Shown in pieces: positions 41,657-49,623 of a stretch of 64,000 nt of DNA. The stretch comes from Nocardia terpenica (GTDB taxonomy: Bacteria > Actinomycetota > Actinomycetes > Mycobacteriales > Mycobacteriaceae): the NCBI RefSeq assembly GCF_013186535.1, contig NZ_JABMCZ010000001.1, positions 868,001 to 932,000 of the forward strand, written 5' to 3'. A model generated the notes under the pieces. It did no database searches, had not been told where the DNA came from, and worked only from the letters and a program-made list of their open reading frames with translations. A program made the position numbers and the translations under genes. Positions within the stretch are counted from its first letter, which is position 1. Each line of letters opens with the position of its first letter.

Positions 41657-42682
41657 ATGGTCGCCGAATGCGAACAATTGGACACATCCCAGGACATCGG
41701 TCAGCGGCGGTCGGCGGACCGCTCGGCGGTCACCCACCTGCATGCCGTCGACGGCGCGCGGGCGGTGGAGAAGGTGCCGATCGCGGAGTTGGTCGGCGCG
41801 GACTCGCCACGCTCGGGCGGCGCGGACGAGGCGCACGTGCTGCGGCTGATCGAGGCCGGTGATCAGCTACCGCCGATCATCGTGCACCGGCCGACGATGC
41901 GGGTCATCGACGGCGTGCATCGGGTCCGCGCCGCCGTGCACGAGGGCCGCACGGAGATCGATGCGATCTTCTTCGAGGGCTCCCGCGAATCGGCGTTCGT
42001 GCTGGCCGTGCAGACCAATATCCGGCACGGCCTGCCGCTGTCGCTGAGCGACCGCCGGGCCGCCGCGGTGCGCATCATCGGGGCCCATCCGGCCTGGTCG
42101 GACCGGATGATCGCGAAGATCGCGGGCCTGTCCGCCCGGACCGTGCGCGGCGTGCGCACGTGTGCAACCGCGGAGTCGGAGCAGTTGCACGGCCGGGTGG
42201 GCGCCGACGGCCGCTACCGCCCGCTCGCCTCCGCGACCAGCCGCCAGCTGGCGGCCGAGATGCTGACCGCGCATCCGGAGGCATCGCTGCGGCAGGTCGC
42301 CAAGGCGGTCGGCATCTCCCCGGGGACCGTGCGCGACGTGCGAGATCGGTTGCGCCGCGGGGAGGATCCGGTGCTGCCGCGCCGCACGGCCGGGCGGCCC
42401 GCGCCCCGCCGCGAGGCCGTGCCGCCGACGGAGGAACCGCCGCCGGTGGACGTCCCGCAGATGCTGCAGACCCTGGGCAAGGACCCGTCGCTGCGGCTCA
42501 ACGAGGAGGGCCGCAAGCTGCTGCGCTGGCTGCATCTGCACGCGGTGGATCTGGAGGACTGCGCCCAGGTCATCGCGTCGGCGCCCGATCACTGCGTCGG
42601 CGTGATGGCCGAGCTGGCCCGCGGTTGCGCGGACAGCTGGGCGCGTATCTCCGCGGAACTGGCCGATCGTGTACCCGACTGA
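41657..42682 (+). CDS. StrR/ParB-like pathway-specific transcriptional activator
   Basis: A 341-aa protein with a ParB/Srx N-terminal fold (IIVHRPTMRVIDGVHRVRAA, about 75-95), a central helix-turn-helix (SDRMIAKIAGLSARTVRGVR), and a second HTH-like segment ASLRQVAKAVGISPGTVRDV near 215. This arrangement matches StrR, the activator of streptomycin synthesis, rather than a chromosome-partitioning ParB. ATG 41657 follows GAGAGG. It stands directly upstream of the ACP-KS operon and probably activates it. Confidence 0.85.
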   Translation: MVAECEQLDTSQDIGQRRSADRSAVTHLHAVDGARAVEKVPIAELVGADSPRSGGADEAHVLRLIEAGDQLPPIIVHRPTMRVIDGVHRVRAAVHEGRTEIDAIFFEGSRESAFVLAVQTNIRHGLPLSLSDRRAAAVRIIGAHPAWSDRMIAKIAGLSARTVRGVRTCATAESEQLHGRVGADGRYRPLASATSRQLAAEMLTAHPEASLRQVAKAVGISPGTVRDVRDRLRRGEDPVLPRRTAGRPAPRREAVPPTEEPPPVDVPQMLQTLGKDPSLRLNEEGRKLLRWLHLHAVDLEDCAQVIASAPDHCVGVMAELARGCADSWARISAELADRVPD

Positions 42683-42811
42683 GGTAATTCCATCCGATAA
42701 ATGCACGCATTGCCCCGGACACGCCGTCCGGGCAACACTGATCACATTCGGCGCCATAATCGCTCGAGCACCGATTCGCGCCGAAGACATTGCTCTCGTA
42801 GGGAGGCCGGA

Positions 42812-43084
42812 ATGATTGAGAAAATTCGCGAGTCGGTAATCACGGCGCTGCGCGAGATGAATTACGACACCTCCGAGGTGACCGGCGCGACGATCCTCGG
42901 GCCGGAGGGTCTGGATCTGGAATCGCTGGCCGTCGCCGAGCTCGCCGTCCGGTTGCAGGACGAATACGGCGTCCGATTCCAGGACGAGGAAATGGGCGAA
43001 CTGGCCGGGGCCACGCTCGATCAATTCGCCGCGATCGTGAGCGAGCGCATCTCCGCCGCGCCGGCCGGCGCGGATTCGGTGTAG
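42812..43084 (+). CDS. Acyl carrier protein
   Basis: A 90-aa ACP. The phosphopantetheine site is Ser38 in LDLESLAVAEL, a DxES variant of the usual DSL, and RLQDEYGVRFQDEEM matches helix III of AcpM-type carriers. GGGAGG precedes ATG 42812. It is followed by the KS and is the likely carrier for the private FAS-II enzymes. The phosphopantetheinyl transferase must come from elsewhere. Confidence 0.92.
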   Translation: MIEKIRESVITALREMNYDTSEVTGATILGPEGLDLESLAVAELAVRLQDEYGVRFQDEEMGELAGATLDQFAAIVSERISAAPAGADSV

Positions 43085-43121
43085 ACGGCGCGAACGACGC
43101 GACAGTGAGGGGAGTGGATCA

Positions 43122-44411
43122 ATGACACAGCATTCGGTCCCGCGCGCGGTCGTCACCGGCATCGGCCTGGTGACCCCGATCGGCCGCGCGATCGACGAGT
43201 TCTTCTCGGTCCTGTGCGAACCGGGCTCCGGACTGGTGCGGCCACCACGGGGACATATCGGTGAGGGTCTGGTCGATGCCGCCGGGATCGCGCCGGTCAT
43301 CGATCCGTTCTCGGTGGTGCCGCGCACCGACGCCGGTGTGGCCGACCGGTTTTCGGTGATGGCGGTGGCCGCCGCCGACGACGCGCTGGCGGACGCGGGG
43401 GTGAAGATCGGCGAGGACGTCGATCCGAACCGCGTGGCCGTGATCGTGTCCACCGGCGCGGGCGGCATGGAAACCTTCGAACAGCAGGCCCTCGTGCAGC
43501 ATGCGCGGGGGACGGGCGCGGTCAGCCCGTATTTGTTCGCCGGGTTCCTGCCGAACATGGCCGCGGCCCGCATCGCCATCAAGTACGGGATCCGCGGGCC
43601 CAGCGCCACCATCTCCACCGCCTGCGCGGCCAGCGCGCACGCGATCGCGGAGGCGCTGCGGCTGATTCGCGGCGGCGACGCCGACGTCGTGGTCTGCGGC
43701 GGCACCGAGGCGTCGCTGGGACCGACCGGCCTGGCCGGGTTCCGCAACGCGCGGGCCCTGTCGTCGGGCTGGGACGATCCGACCCAGGCGAGCCGCCCGT
43801 TCGATCGGCACCGCAACGGTTTCGTGCTCGGCGAGGGCGGCGGCGTCCTGGTCGTCGAGCGCGCCGACCTCACCGACGCGCGCGGTGGCTCCGGCTACGC
43901 CGATCTCATCGGCTGGGGCGCCACCACCGACGCCTACCACCTGGTGATGCCGCGGCCGGACGGGTCCAGCGCGGCGCAGAGCATGCGCGTCGCGCTGCGC
44001 AACGCGGACGTGTCCACCGATCGGGTGGGCTATCTGAACGCGCACGGCACCGGCACCCGCATCGGGGACCTGTCCGAGGTCAAGGCCATCCGCGAGGTGT
44101 TCGGCGACGACCAGCCGAAGGTGAGCTCCACCAAGGGCGTCACCGGTCATCTGCTGGGCGGCGCGGGCGCGATCGAGGCCGCGGCGACGGTGCTGGCGAT
44201 GTCGCGCGGGCAGCTGCCGCCCACCAAGAACCTCGACGACCCGGACCCCAAATGCGAGCTCGACCACGTGCGCGGCACCGCGCTGGCCACGAAGGTGGAT
44301 GTGGCGCTGTCGAATTCGTTCGCCTTCGGCGGGCACAACGTGAGCCTGGTGTTCGCGCAGCCGTCCACCCGCCGCCGCCGGGGCAGCGGCGAGGCCGACG
44401 GGGAGGCGTGA
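43122..44411 (+). CDS. Beta-ketoacyl-ACP synthase II, FabF/KasA type
   Basis: A 429-aa condensing enzyme with an intact Cys-His-His triad: Cys168 in STACAASAH, His308 in NAHGTGT and His343 in KGVTGHLLGGAG, with Lys338. It lacks a chain-length-factor partner, so it is FabF-like rather than a type II aromatic PKS. The acidic YLFAGFLPNMAAARIA region is typical. It lies 37 nt after the ACP and 1 nt before the SnoaL-like gene. Confidence 0.93.
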   Translation: MTQHSVPRAVVTGIGLVTPIGRAIDEFFSVLCEPGSGLVRPPRGHIGEGLVDAAGIAPVIDPFSVVPRTDAGVADRFSVMAVAAADDALADAGVKIGEDVDPNRVAVIVSTGAGGMETFEQQALVQHARGTGAVSPYLFAGFLPNMAAARIAIKYGIRGPSATISTACAASAHAIAEALRLIRGGDADVVVCGGTEASLGPTGLAGFRNARALSSGWDDPTQASRPFDRHRNGFVLGEGGGVLVVERADLTDARGGSGYADLIGWGATTDAYHLVMPRPDGSSAAQSMRVALRNADVSTDRVGYLNAHGTGTRIGDLSEVKAIREVFGDDQPKVSSTKGVTGHLLGGAGAIEAAATVLAMSRGQLPPTKNLDDPDPKCELDHVRGTALATKVDVALSNSFAFGGHNVSLVFAQPSTRRRRGSGEADGEA

Positions 44412-44412
44412 G

Positions 44413-44916
44413 ATGACCGAGGCCACCCAGCGGCCGTACTTCGACCTGCTGCCCTCGTTCGACGCGCTGCGCCGCCGCGACCTCGGCGACGCGCCCTGGT
44501 GGGACGACGACTCGGTCTACGATCTGGGCTCGCGCGGAGTTCGGCGCGGCCGCACCGAGATTCGCGGCTACTTCGACGAGATGCTGTGCGCCTTCCCGGA
44601 TTTCGACATCGAAATCCGCCGCGTGGTCACCGAGGGTTCGTCCCGGGCGGTGCAGTGGGAGGCGGTCGGCACCTTCACCGGCGGCCCCTTCCAGGGCGTG
44701 TCGCCCACCGGGACCCGGGTCACCTTCCACGGGCTGGACCTGATCGAGTTCGACGGGCCGGTGATCCGATCCTGCTGGGAGTACAGCGATCCGCTGTCGT
44801 TCGCCCGGCAGGTCGGCCTGGTGCCCGCGGACAATTCGGCCGCCGACGCGATGCTGCGCGGGGCGTTCAATGTTCGCACCCGGCTCGGCGGCGTGCTGCG
44901 GAGGCCGGGTCGATGA
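44413..44916 (+). CDS. SnoaL/NTF2-like polyketide cyclase-type protein
   Basis: A 167-aa alpha+beta-barrel protein. GRTEIRGYFDEMLCAFPDFD and RRVVTEGSSRAVQWEAVGTF, then THGLDLIEFDGPVI-like strands, match the SnoaL-like ester-cyclase family, in which an Asp in the cone promotes aldol ring closure or hydration. Here it could cyclise or dehydrate an intermediate. The ATG is 1 nt after the KS stop and the ORF overlaps the antiporter by ATGA. Confidence 0.8.
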   Translation: MTEATQRPYFDLLPSFDALRRRDLGDAPWWDDDSVYDLGSRGVRRGRTEIRGYFDEMLCAFPDFDIEIRRVVTEGSSRAVQWEAVGTFTGGPFQGVSPTGTRVTFHGLDLIEFDGPVIRSCWEYSDPLSFARQVGLVPADNSAADAMLRGAFNVRTRLGGVLRRPGR

Positions 44917-46274
44917 GTGCCCCGGTCCTGGCCATCGCGGCGCCGATTCCGCCGATCCCGGGTCATCAGCTGCTGGTGCTGCTGGTGCAGTTGGCGGTGT
45001 TGCTGGCGGCCGCGCGGGCGCTGGGCGCGCTGGCCGCCCGCGTCGGAATGCCCGCGGTGGTGGGCGAACTCACCGCCGGGGTGCTGCTCGGCCCGTCGGT
45101 GCTCTCGCACCTGATCCCCTCGGTGAGCCGGTGGCTGTTCCCGGCTCAGGCCGAGCAGCTGCATCTGCTCGACGGGATCGGCCAGCTCGGCGTGCTGCTG
45201 CTGGTCGGTCTCGCCGGGATGCAGCTGGACATGGGGCATGTGCGGCGCAATGCGGGCAAGGCGGCGAAGGTGAGCCTCGGCGGGCTGCTGATCCCGCTGG
45301 CCCTGGGTGTCGGTGTCGGCCTGCTGATTCCGGTTCCGCTGCGGCCCGCCGACACCGGGCGGCCGCTGTTCGCGATGTTCCTGGGCGTCGCCATCTGTGT
45401 CACGGCCATCCCGGTGATCGCCAAGACGCTGATGGAGCTGAAGCTCACCCACCGCGATATCGGCCAGCTGATCCTGACCGCCGGTGTCATCGACGACGCG
45501 GCCGGATGGCTGCTGCTGTCGATGGTGTCGGCCATGGCGACCAGCGGGCTGCGCGGCGCCACCATCGCGAGCTCGCTCGGCTGGCTGGCGCTGGTGCTCG
45601 TGTTCGCGGCGTTCGTCGGCCGCCCGCTGGTGCGCACGGTGATGCGGCGGGCGGAGGCCACCGGCGATTCGACCATCGCGGTCGGTACCGCGGTGATGCT
45701 GCTGCTGCTCGCCGGGGCGGGCACCCAGGCGATGAACTTCGAGGCGATTCTGGGCTCGTTCTTCTGCGGCATCCTGATCGGTTCCTGCGGCGTGGATCTG
45801 GGGCGGCTGGCCCCGCTGAACACGCTCGTGATGTCGGTGCTGGCGCCGATCTTCTTCGCCTCGGTCGGCCTGCGCATGGACCTGAGCGCGCTGACCCACT
45901 GGCCGGTGTTGCTGGCGGCGCTGGGCATTCTCGCCGTCGCCATCGTCGGCAAGTTCCTCGGCGCGGCGCTGGGCGGGTGGGGCAGCGGGCTGAGCCGGAC
46001 CGAGTGCGTGGCGCTGGGCGCGGGCATGAACGCGCGCGGCGTCATCCAGGTGATCATCGCGCTGGTCGGGCTGCGGCTGGGTGTGCTGGGCACCGAGGCG
46101 TACACGGTGCTGATCCTGGTGGCGATCGTGACCTCGGTGATGGCCGCGCCCATCCTGCGCCGAGCGATGGCCGGATCGGCGGTGACCGAGGCGGAGACAC
46201 ACCGGCACCAGCGGCTGGTGGCGCTCACCCAGCACACCGTCGCGGACCCCCGCGCCGAACTCGAGGCCAGCTGA
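44913..46274 (+). CDS. CPA2-family Na+/H+ antiporter-like transporter
   Basis: A 453-aa protein with about 12 to 13 TM segments: VVGELTAGVLLGPSVL, GVAICVTAIPVIAKTLMELK, LTAGVIDDAAGWLLLS with the paired Asp of the transport site, and GMNARGVIQVIIALVG. Cluster-encoded CPA2 proteins (for example in polyketide clusters) often serve pH or metabolite export. It overlaps the SnoaL-like gene and precedes the adenylation gene by 9 nt, firmly inside the operon. Confidence 0.9.
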   Translation: MSAPVLAIAAPIPPIPGHQLLVLLVQLAVLLAAARALGALAARVGMPAVVGELTAGVLLGPSVLSHLIPSVSRWLFPAQAEQLHLLDGIGQLGVLLLVGLAGMQLDMGHVRRNAGKAAKVSLGGLLIPLALGVGVGLLIPVPLRPADTGRPLFAMFLGVAICVTAIPVIAKTLMELKLTHRDIGQLILTAGVIDDAAGWLLLSMVSAMATSGLRGATIASSLGWLALVLVFAAFVGRPLVRTVMRRAEATGDSTIAVGTAVMLLLLAGAGTQAMNFEAILGSFFCGILIGSCGVDLGRLAPLNTLVMSVLAPIFFASVGLRMDLSALTHWPVLLAALGILAVAIVGKFLGAALGGWGSGLSRTECVALGAGMNARGVIQVIIALVGLRLGVLGTEAYTVLILVAIVTSVMAAPILRRAMAGSAVTEAETHRHQRLVALTQHTVADPRAELEAS

Positions 46275-46283
46275 GGAGATGCG

Positions 46284-48002
46284 ATGAGCCCCAAGACGAT
46301 TGCACACACCCGGCCCGCCACCGATCTGCTGGCCGACTTCGCCGCCGCCGTCCGCCGCCACCCCGACCGCCCCGCCCTGGTACACGGCGACACCATCCTG
46401 ACCTACCGCGACCTCGACACCCGAGTCCGCATCGCCGCCGCCCACCTGGGCCCAACCCCCGGCATAGTAGGCGTCCTGGCCTCCCACACCCCCGCCACCA
46501 TCATCCAAATCCTGGCCATCCTCACCGCAGGCGGCGCCTACTGCCCCTTGGACAACACCCTCCCCCCAGCCCGCAAACACTCCCTGGCCACCACCATCGG
46601 CGCCGAGTACCTACTCTCCGCCACCCCGAACCCGGTTGCCCCACCGGGCATTCCGATAGTCGACACAATGTCGACGCCCCCCACTGACGCACCGGCCCGT
46701 TCGTCCGCCGACGCACCGGCTAGCTCGCCCGCCGACATACCGGCCCGCCCGCACGATGTGATTCCGGCATGCTTTTGGCCGGAATCTACTGGTACGCAGC
46801 GGGTTGCGATTGATCCCGGCCAAAAGCACGCCGGGATCACAGGAGGACAGCGTGCCGGGATGATGGGACACCTCGGTAATGGCACCGCGGCCGACCACGG
46901 CAGCACCCCGGCCGAGCTTGCGGAGCAGCCCGCCTATGTGCTGTTCACCTCCGGCTCGACCGGGCGGCCCAAGCCTGTCGTCACCCCGCGCCGGGCATTG
47001 TCCGCCGCGGTGGGGTCGTTGCGGGCGCTGTTCGAGATCACGCCCGAGGATCGGGTGTTGCAGTTCGCGGCGTTGAGTTGGGATACCTGTTTCGAGGAGA
47101 TCTTTCCCGCGCTGACCGCCGGTGCGGCAGTGGTTTTCGACGATGACGCGCACAGCGGGTCGTTTCCGCGGTTCCTGCGGGCGGTGGCGGCGCGCGGGGT
47201 GACCGTGCTCGACCTGCCCACGGCGATGTGGCACGAGTTGGTGTTGTATTTGCGCGAGGAGGACGCCCGGCTGCCGGAGTGCGTGCGGCTGGTGGTGATC
47301 GGCGGGGAGGGGGCCGCGCCGGAGCGGCTGCGGCAGTGGCGGCAGGCCGGTACCGCCGGGATCCGGCTGCTGAACACCTACGGCTGCACCGAAACCACGC
47401 TGATCACCCACGCGGCCGAGTTGACCGGGGACGCCGACGATCGGGTCCCGCTGGGCCGGGCGCTGCCGCACGTGCGCGAGCACGTCACCGAGGAGGGTGA
47501 GCTGCTGATCGCCGGGCCCGCACTGGCTCTCGGCTATCTCGATCAGCCCGAGCAGACCGCCCGCAGCTTCGAGATCGCCGACCACGGCGACGGGCCGCGC
47601 CGCTGGTTCCACACCGGCGACCTGGTGGCCCGCGGCGACGACGGCCTGCTGCATCCGCGCGGGCGGCTCGACGATCAGGTGAAGGTCCGTGGCGTGCGGG
47701 TGAATCCGGCCGAGGTGGAGGCGCAACTGACCACCCACCCGGCGGTGACCGCCGCCGTGGTCATCGGCGAACAGCGCCTCGGCCGCACCGCCCTCGTCGC
47801 CTACGTCACCGTGCGCTCGCCGGTCGAGCCCGCCGAGCTCACCGCTCACCTGCGCCAGCGGCTGCCCGGCCAGTTCGTGCCCGGCATCGTGAAAATCCTT
47901 CCGGCACTGGCCACCACGGCCAGCGGCAAGATCGACCGAGCCGCGGTACAGCGCCGAAGCACCGGCACCATGGATCCACCGAGTCGAGGAGTCGGCCGAT
48001 GA
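46284..48002 (+). CDS. Free-standing amino-acid adenylation domain with an in-frame repeat insertion
   Basis: A 572-aa AMP-forming enzyme activating an amino or carboxylic acid for the following carrier protein. Core motifs are A2 ILTAGGAYCPLD, A3 LFTSGSTGRPKPV (about 218; the usual PKG is PKP), A4 SWDTCFEEIF, A5 NTYGCTETT, A7 FHTGDLV, A8 GRLDDQVKVRGVRVNPAEVE and A10 TASGKIDR (about 546). The A4 Asp favours an alpha- or beta-amino substrate. A2 and A3 are about 130 residues apart, roughly 60 more than normal; the extra segment is low-complexity and contains two hairpin repeats (46760-46839). Start ATG 46284; stop overlaps the carrier gene. Confidence 0.9.
   Translation: MSPKTIAHTRPATDLLADFAAAVRRHPDRPALVHGDTILTYRDLDTRVRIAAAHLGPTPGIVGVLASHTPATIIQILAILTAGGAYCPLDNTLPPARKHSLATTIGAEYLLSATPNPVAPPGIPIVDTMSTPPTDAPARSSADAPASSPADIPARPHDVIPACFWPESTGTQRVAIDPGQKHAGITGGQRAGMMGHLGNGTAADHGSTPAELAEQPAYVLFTSGSTGRPKPVVTPRRALSAAVGSLRALFEITPEDRVLQFAALSWDTCFEEIFPALTAGAAVVFDDDAHSGSFPRFLRAVAARGVTVLDLPTAMWHELVLYLREEDARLPECVRLVVIGGEGAAPERLRQWRQAGTAGIRLLNTYGCTETTLITHAAELTGDADDRVPLGRALPHVREHVTEEGELLIAGPALALGYLDQPEQTARSFEIADHGDGPRRWFHTGDLVARGDDGLLHPRGRLDDQVKVRGVRVNPAEVEAQLTTHPAVTAAVVIGEQRLGRTALVAYVTVRSPVEPAELTAHLRQRLPGQFVPGIVKILPALATTASGKIDRAAVQRRSTGTMDPPSRGVGR
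46760..46839. repeat. Inverted pair of hairpin repeats (copies 5 and 6) inside the adenylation gene
   Basis: Copy 5 is ATTCCGGC-ATGCTTTTG-GCCGGAAT (arms 9 nt with flanking G/C, 46760-46786). Copy 6 is in the opposite orientation, ATCCCGGC-CAAAAGCAC-GCCGGGAT (arms 10 nt, 46811-46839). They are read in frame as VIPACFWPES and DPGQKHAGIT, adding no stop codon to the adenylation ORF. Confidence 0.88.
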
Positions 48003-48220
48003 CCGCCGAACGTATCGTCCAGATATTCAGTAGAGTCCTGCAATCCGGGGAAGTGACCGCGACGTCGGACTTCTTCGAGCTCGGCGGCGATTCGCTGCTG
48101 GCCACCCGGGTGCTCAGCGCGATCGCCCGGGAGTTCGGCGCCGAGCTGTCGTTCGAGGAGTTCGCCGAGGCTCCGTCGGCCGGCGCCCTGTCGGCCAAGG
48201 TCGCGAGCGTGGCCCGATGA
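47999..48220 (+). CDS. Peptidyl/aryl carrier protein
   Basis: A 73-aa carrier with the phosphopantetheine site Ser32 in FFELGGDSLLATRVLS, the consensus of NRPS PCPs and distinct from the ACP at 42812. Both ends overlap neighbours (ATGA with the adenylation gene and with the oxidase gene), so it is co-translated with its probable loading enzyme. It would hold the activated amino acid for oxidation, rearrangement or transfer to the KS. Confidence 0.93.
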   Translation: MTAERIVQIFSRVLQSGEVTATSDFFELGGDSLLATRVLSAIAREFGAELSFEEFAEAPSAGALSAKVASVAR

Positions 48221-49623
48221 CCGGGCGGCCGCACCGGGTGATCGTGGTGGGAGCCGGCCTGGCCGGGCTCGTGGCCGCCACCGAATTGGCCTGCGCCGGA
48301 ACGGATGTGCTCGTGCTGGAGGCCCGCGATCGGGTCGGCGGCCGGGTGCACGGCATCCCGGTCGCGCCGCGGGTGTGCGCCGACGCGGGCGCGGCCTACC
48401 TCGGCGTGCGACACACCGAACTGCTGGCGCTGCTCGCCGCGCACGGCCTGGGCACGGCCCCGACCGAGATGGCGGGCGACAGCGTCTTCACCGTCACCGA
48501 CCGGCGGATGGTGCGCGCCAGCCGGGTGCCGCCGCTGCACGCGGTCGCCCTCGGCGAGCTGTTCGATCGGCTCGAGGATCTGGTCGAGGAGGTCTCGGCC
48601 GAGGCCCCCTGGCACGGCCGCGACGCCCAGCGCATGGATCGAACGACGGTGGCGCAGTGGGCTTGCGAACAGCTCACCCATCCCGATGCCCACACCTTCT
48701 TCCCCCTGTTCCTCGGCGAGATGATGGCCGCGGACCCGGCGGCGATCTCGGTGCTGCACATGGCCTTCTACCTGCGTTCCGGCGGCGGCATCCGCTACCT
48801 CAACGCCTTCGAGGGCGGCGCCCAGCAGTGGCGGGTCGACGGCGGCGCGCAGCGGCTGTGCGAGAGCCTGGCCGCGCCGCTCGCCGATCGGCTGCGGCTG
48901 CGCCACCCGGTGCGCGCGGTGCATCAGGGCCCGGACGGCGTTGCGGTGCACTGCGATTCGCCACACGGACCGGTGCGCCACCGCGCGGACGCGGTGGTGA
49001 TGGCGGTGCCGCCGCTGCTGGCGCAGGCCGTCGACTACCGGCCCGCGCTCGCCGCCCCGCGGGCCACGGCCGTCACCGGTCGCGGCTGCGCGGTGAAGGT
49101 GCACCTGATCTACCCCGCGCCGCTGTGGCGCGAGCACGGCCTGTCCGGCTGGTCGGTGAGCGCGCGGGGACCGCTGCTGTCGACGGTGGACGACTCACCG
49201 GCGGACGGCTCGGTGGGCGTGCTCACCGGATTCGTCACCGGCGCCGAGGCCACGGCCTTCTCCGCCCTGCCGCCGCAGCGGCAGCGCGCCGAGGTCATCG
49301 ATCAGGTGCGGCGGACGTTCCCGCAACTGCCGCCGCCCCGCGACTGCCTGGTCACCGACTGGGTCGCCGCCGAATACAGCCGAGGCTGCTACGCCGCCCT
49401 GTTCGGGCCCGGCGACTGGCTGCGGCTGGGCCCGGCGCTGCGCGCGCCGCACGGCCGGGTGCACTGGGCGGGCACCGAGACCAGCCCGCGGTTCTTCGGA
49501 TTGATGGAGGGCGCGATTCGCTCGGGCCGCCGGGTCGCCGACGAACTGCTCGACCGAACATCAAGGGCCGCACCGGAATTCGCTCCCGCGGCCACGGGAA
49601 TCGGATCGGGGGTGACGTCGTGA
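48217..49623 (+). CDS. Flavin monoamine oxidase-family protein
   Basis: A 468-aa amine-oxidase-fold flavoprotein. The FAD motif is IVVGAGLAGLVAATELACAG with LEARDRVGGRV, and the C-terminal loop is WAGTETSPRFFGLMEGAIRSG. Cys391 in YSRGCYAALF matches the place where monoamine oxidases carry the FAD-linked Cys, so covalent flavin is possible. It would oxidise an amine of the cluster precursor or product. It is coupled to the PCP and to the radical SAM gene through overlapping starts and stops. Confidence 0.87.
   Translation: MTGRPHRVIVVGAGLAGLVAATELACAGTDVLVLEARDRVGGRVHGIPVAPRVCADAGAAYLGVRHTELLALLAAHGLGTAPTEMAGDSVFTVTDRRMVRASRVPPLHAVALGELFDRLEDLVEEVSAEAPWHGRDAQRMDRTTVAQWACEQLTHPDAHTFFPLFLGEMMAADPAAISVLHMAFYLRSGGGIRYLNAFEGGAQQWRVDGGAQRLCESLAAPLADRLRLRHPVRAVHQGPDGVAVHCDSPHGPVRHRADAVVMAVPPLLAQAVDYRPALAAPRATAVTGRGCAVKVHLIYPAPLWREHGLSGWSVSARGPLLSTVDDSPADGSVGVLTGFVTGAEATAFSALPPQRQRAEVIDQVRRTFPQLPPPRDCLVTDWVAAEYSRGCYAALFGPGDWLRLGPALRAPHGRVHWAGTETSPRFFGLMEGAIRSGRRVADELLDRTSRAAPEFAPAATGIGSGVTS

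Noticed and set aside
41657..42682. Plasmid or chromosome partition protein ParB
   Set aside because: No parA, parS-like sites or replication genes are nearby. The layout and position match StrR-type activators.
43122..44916. Minimal type II aromatic polyketide synthase
   Set aside because: There is one KS with an intact Cys and no chain-length factor, and the accompanying reductases and dehydratases are of FAS-II type.
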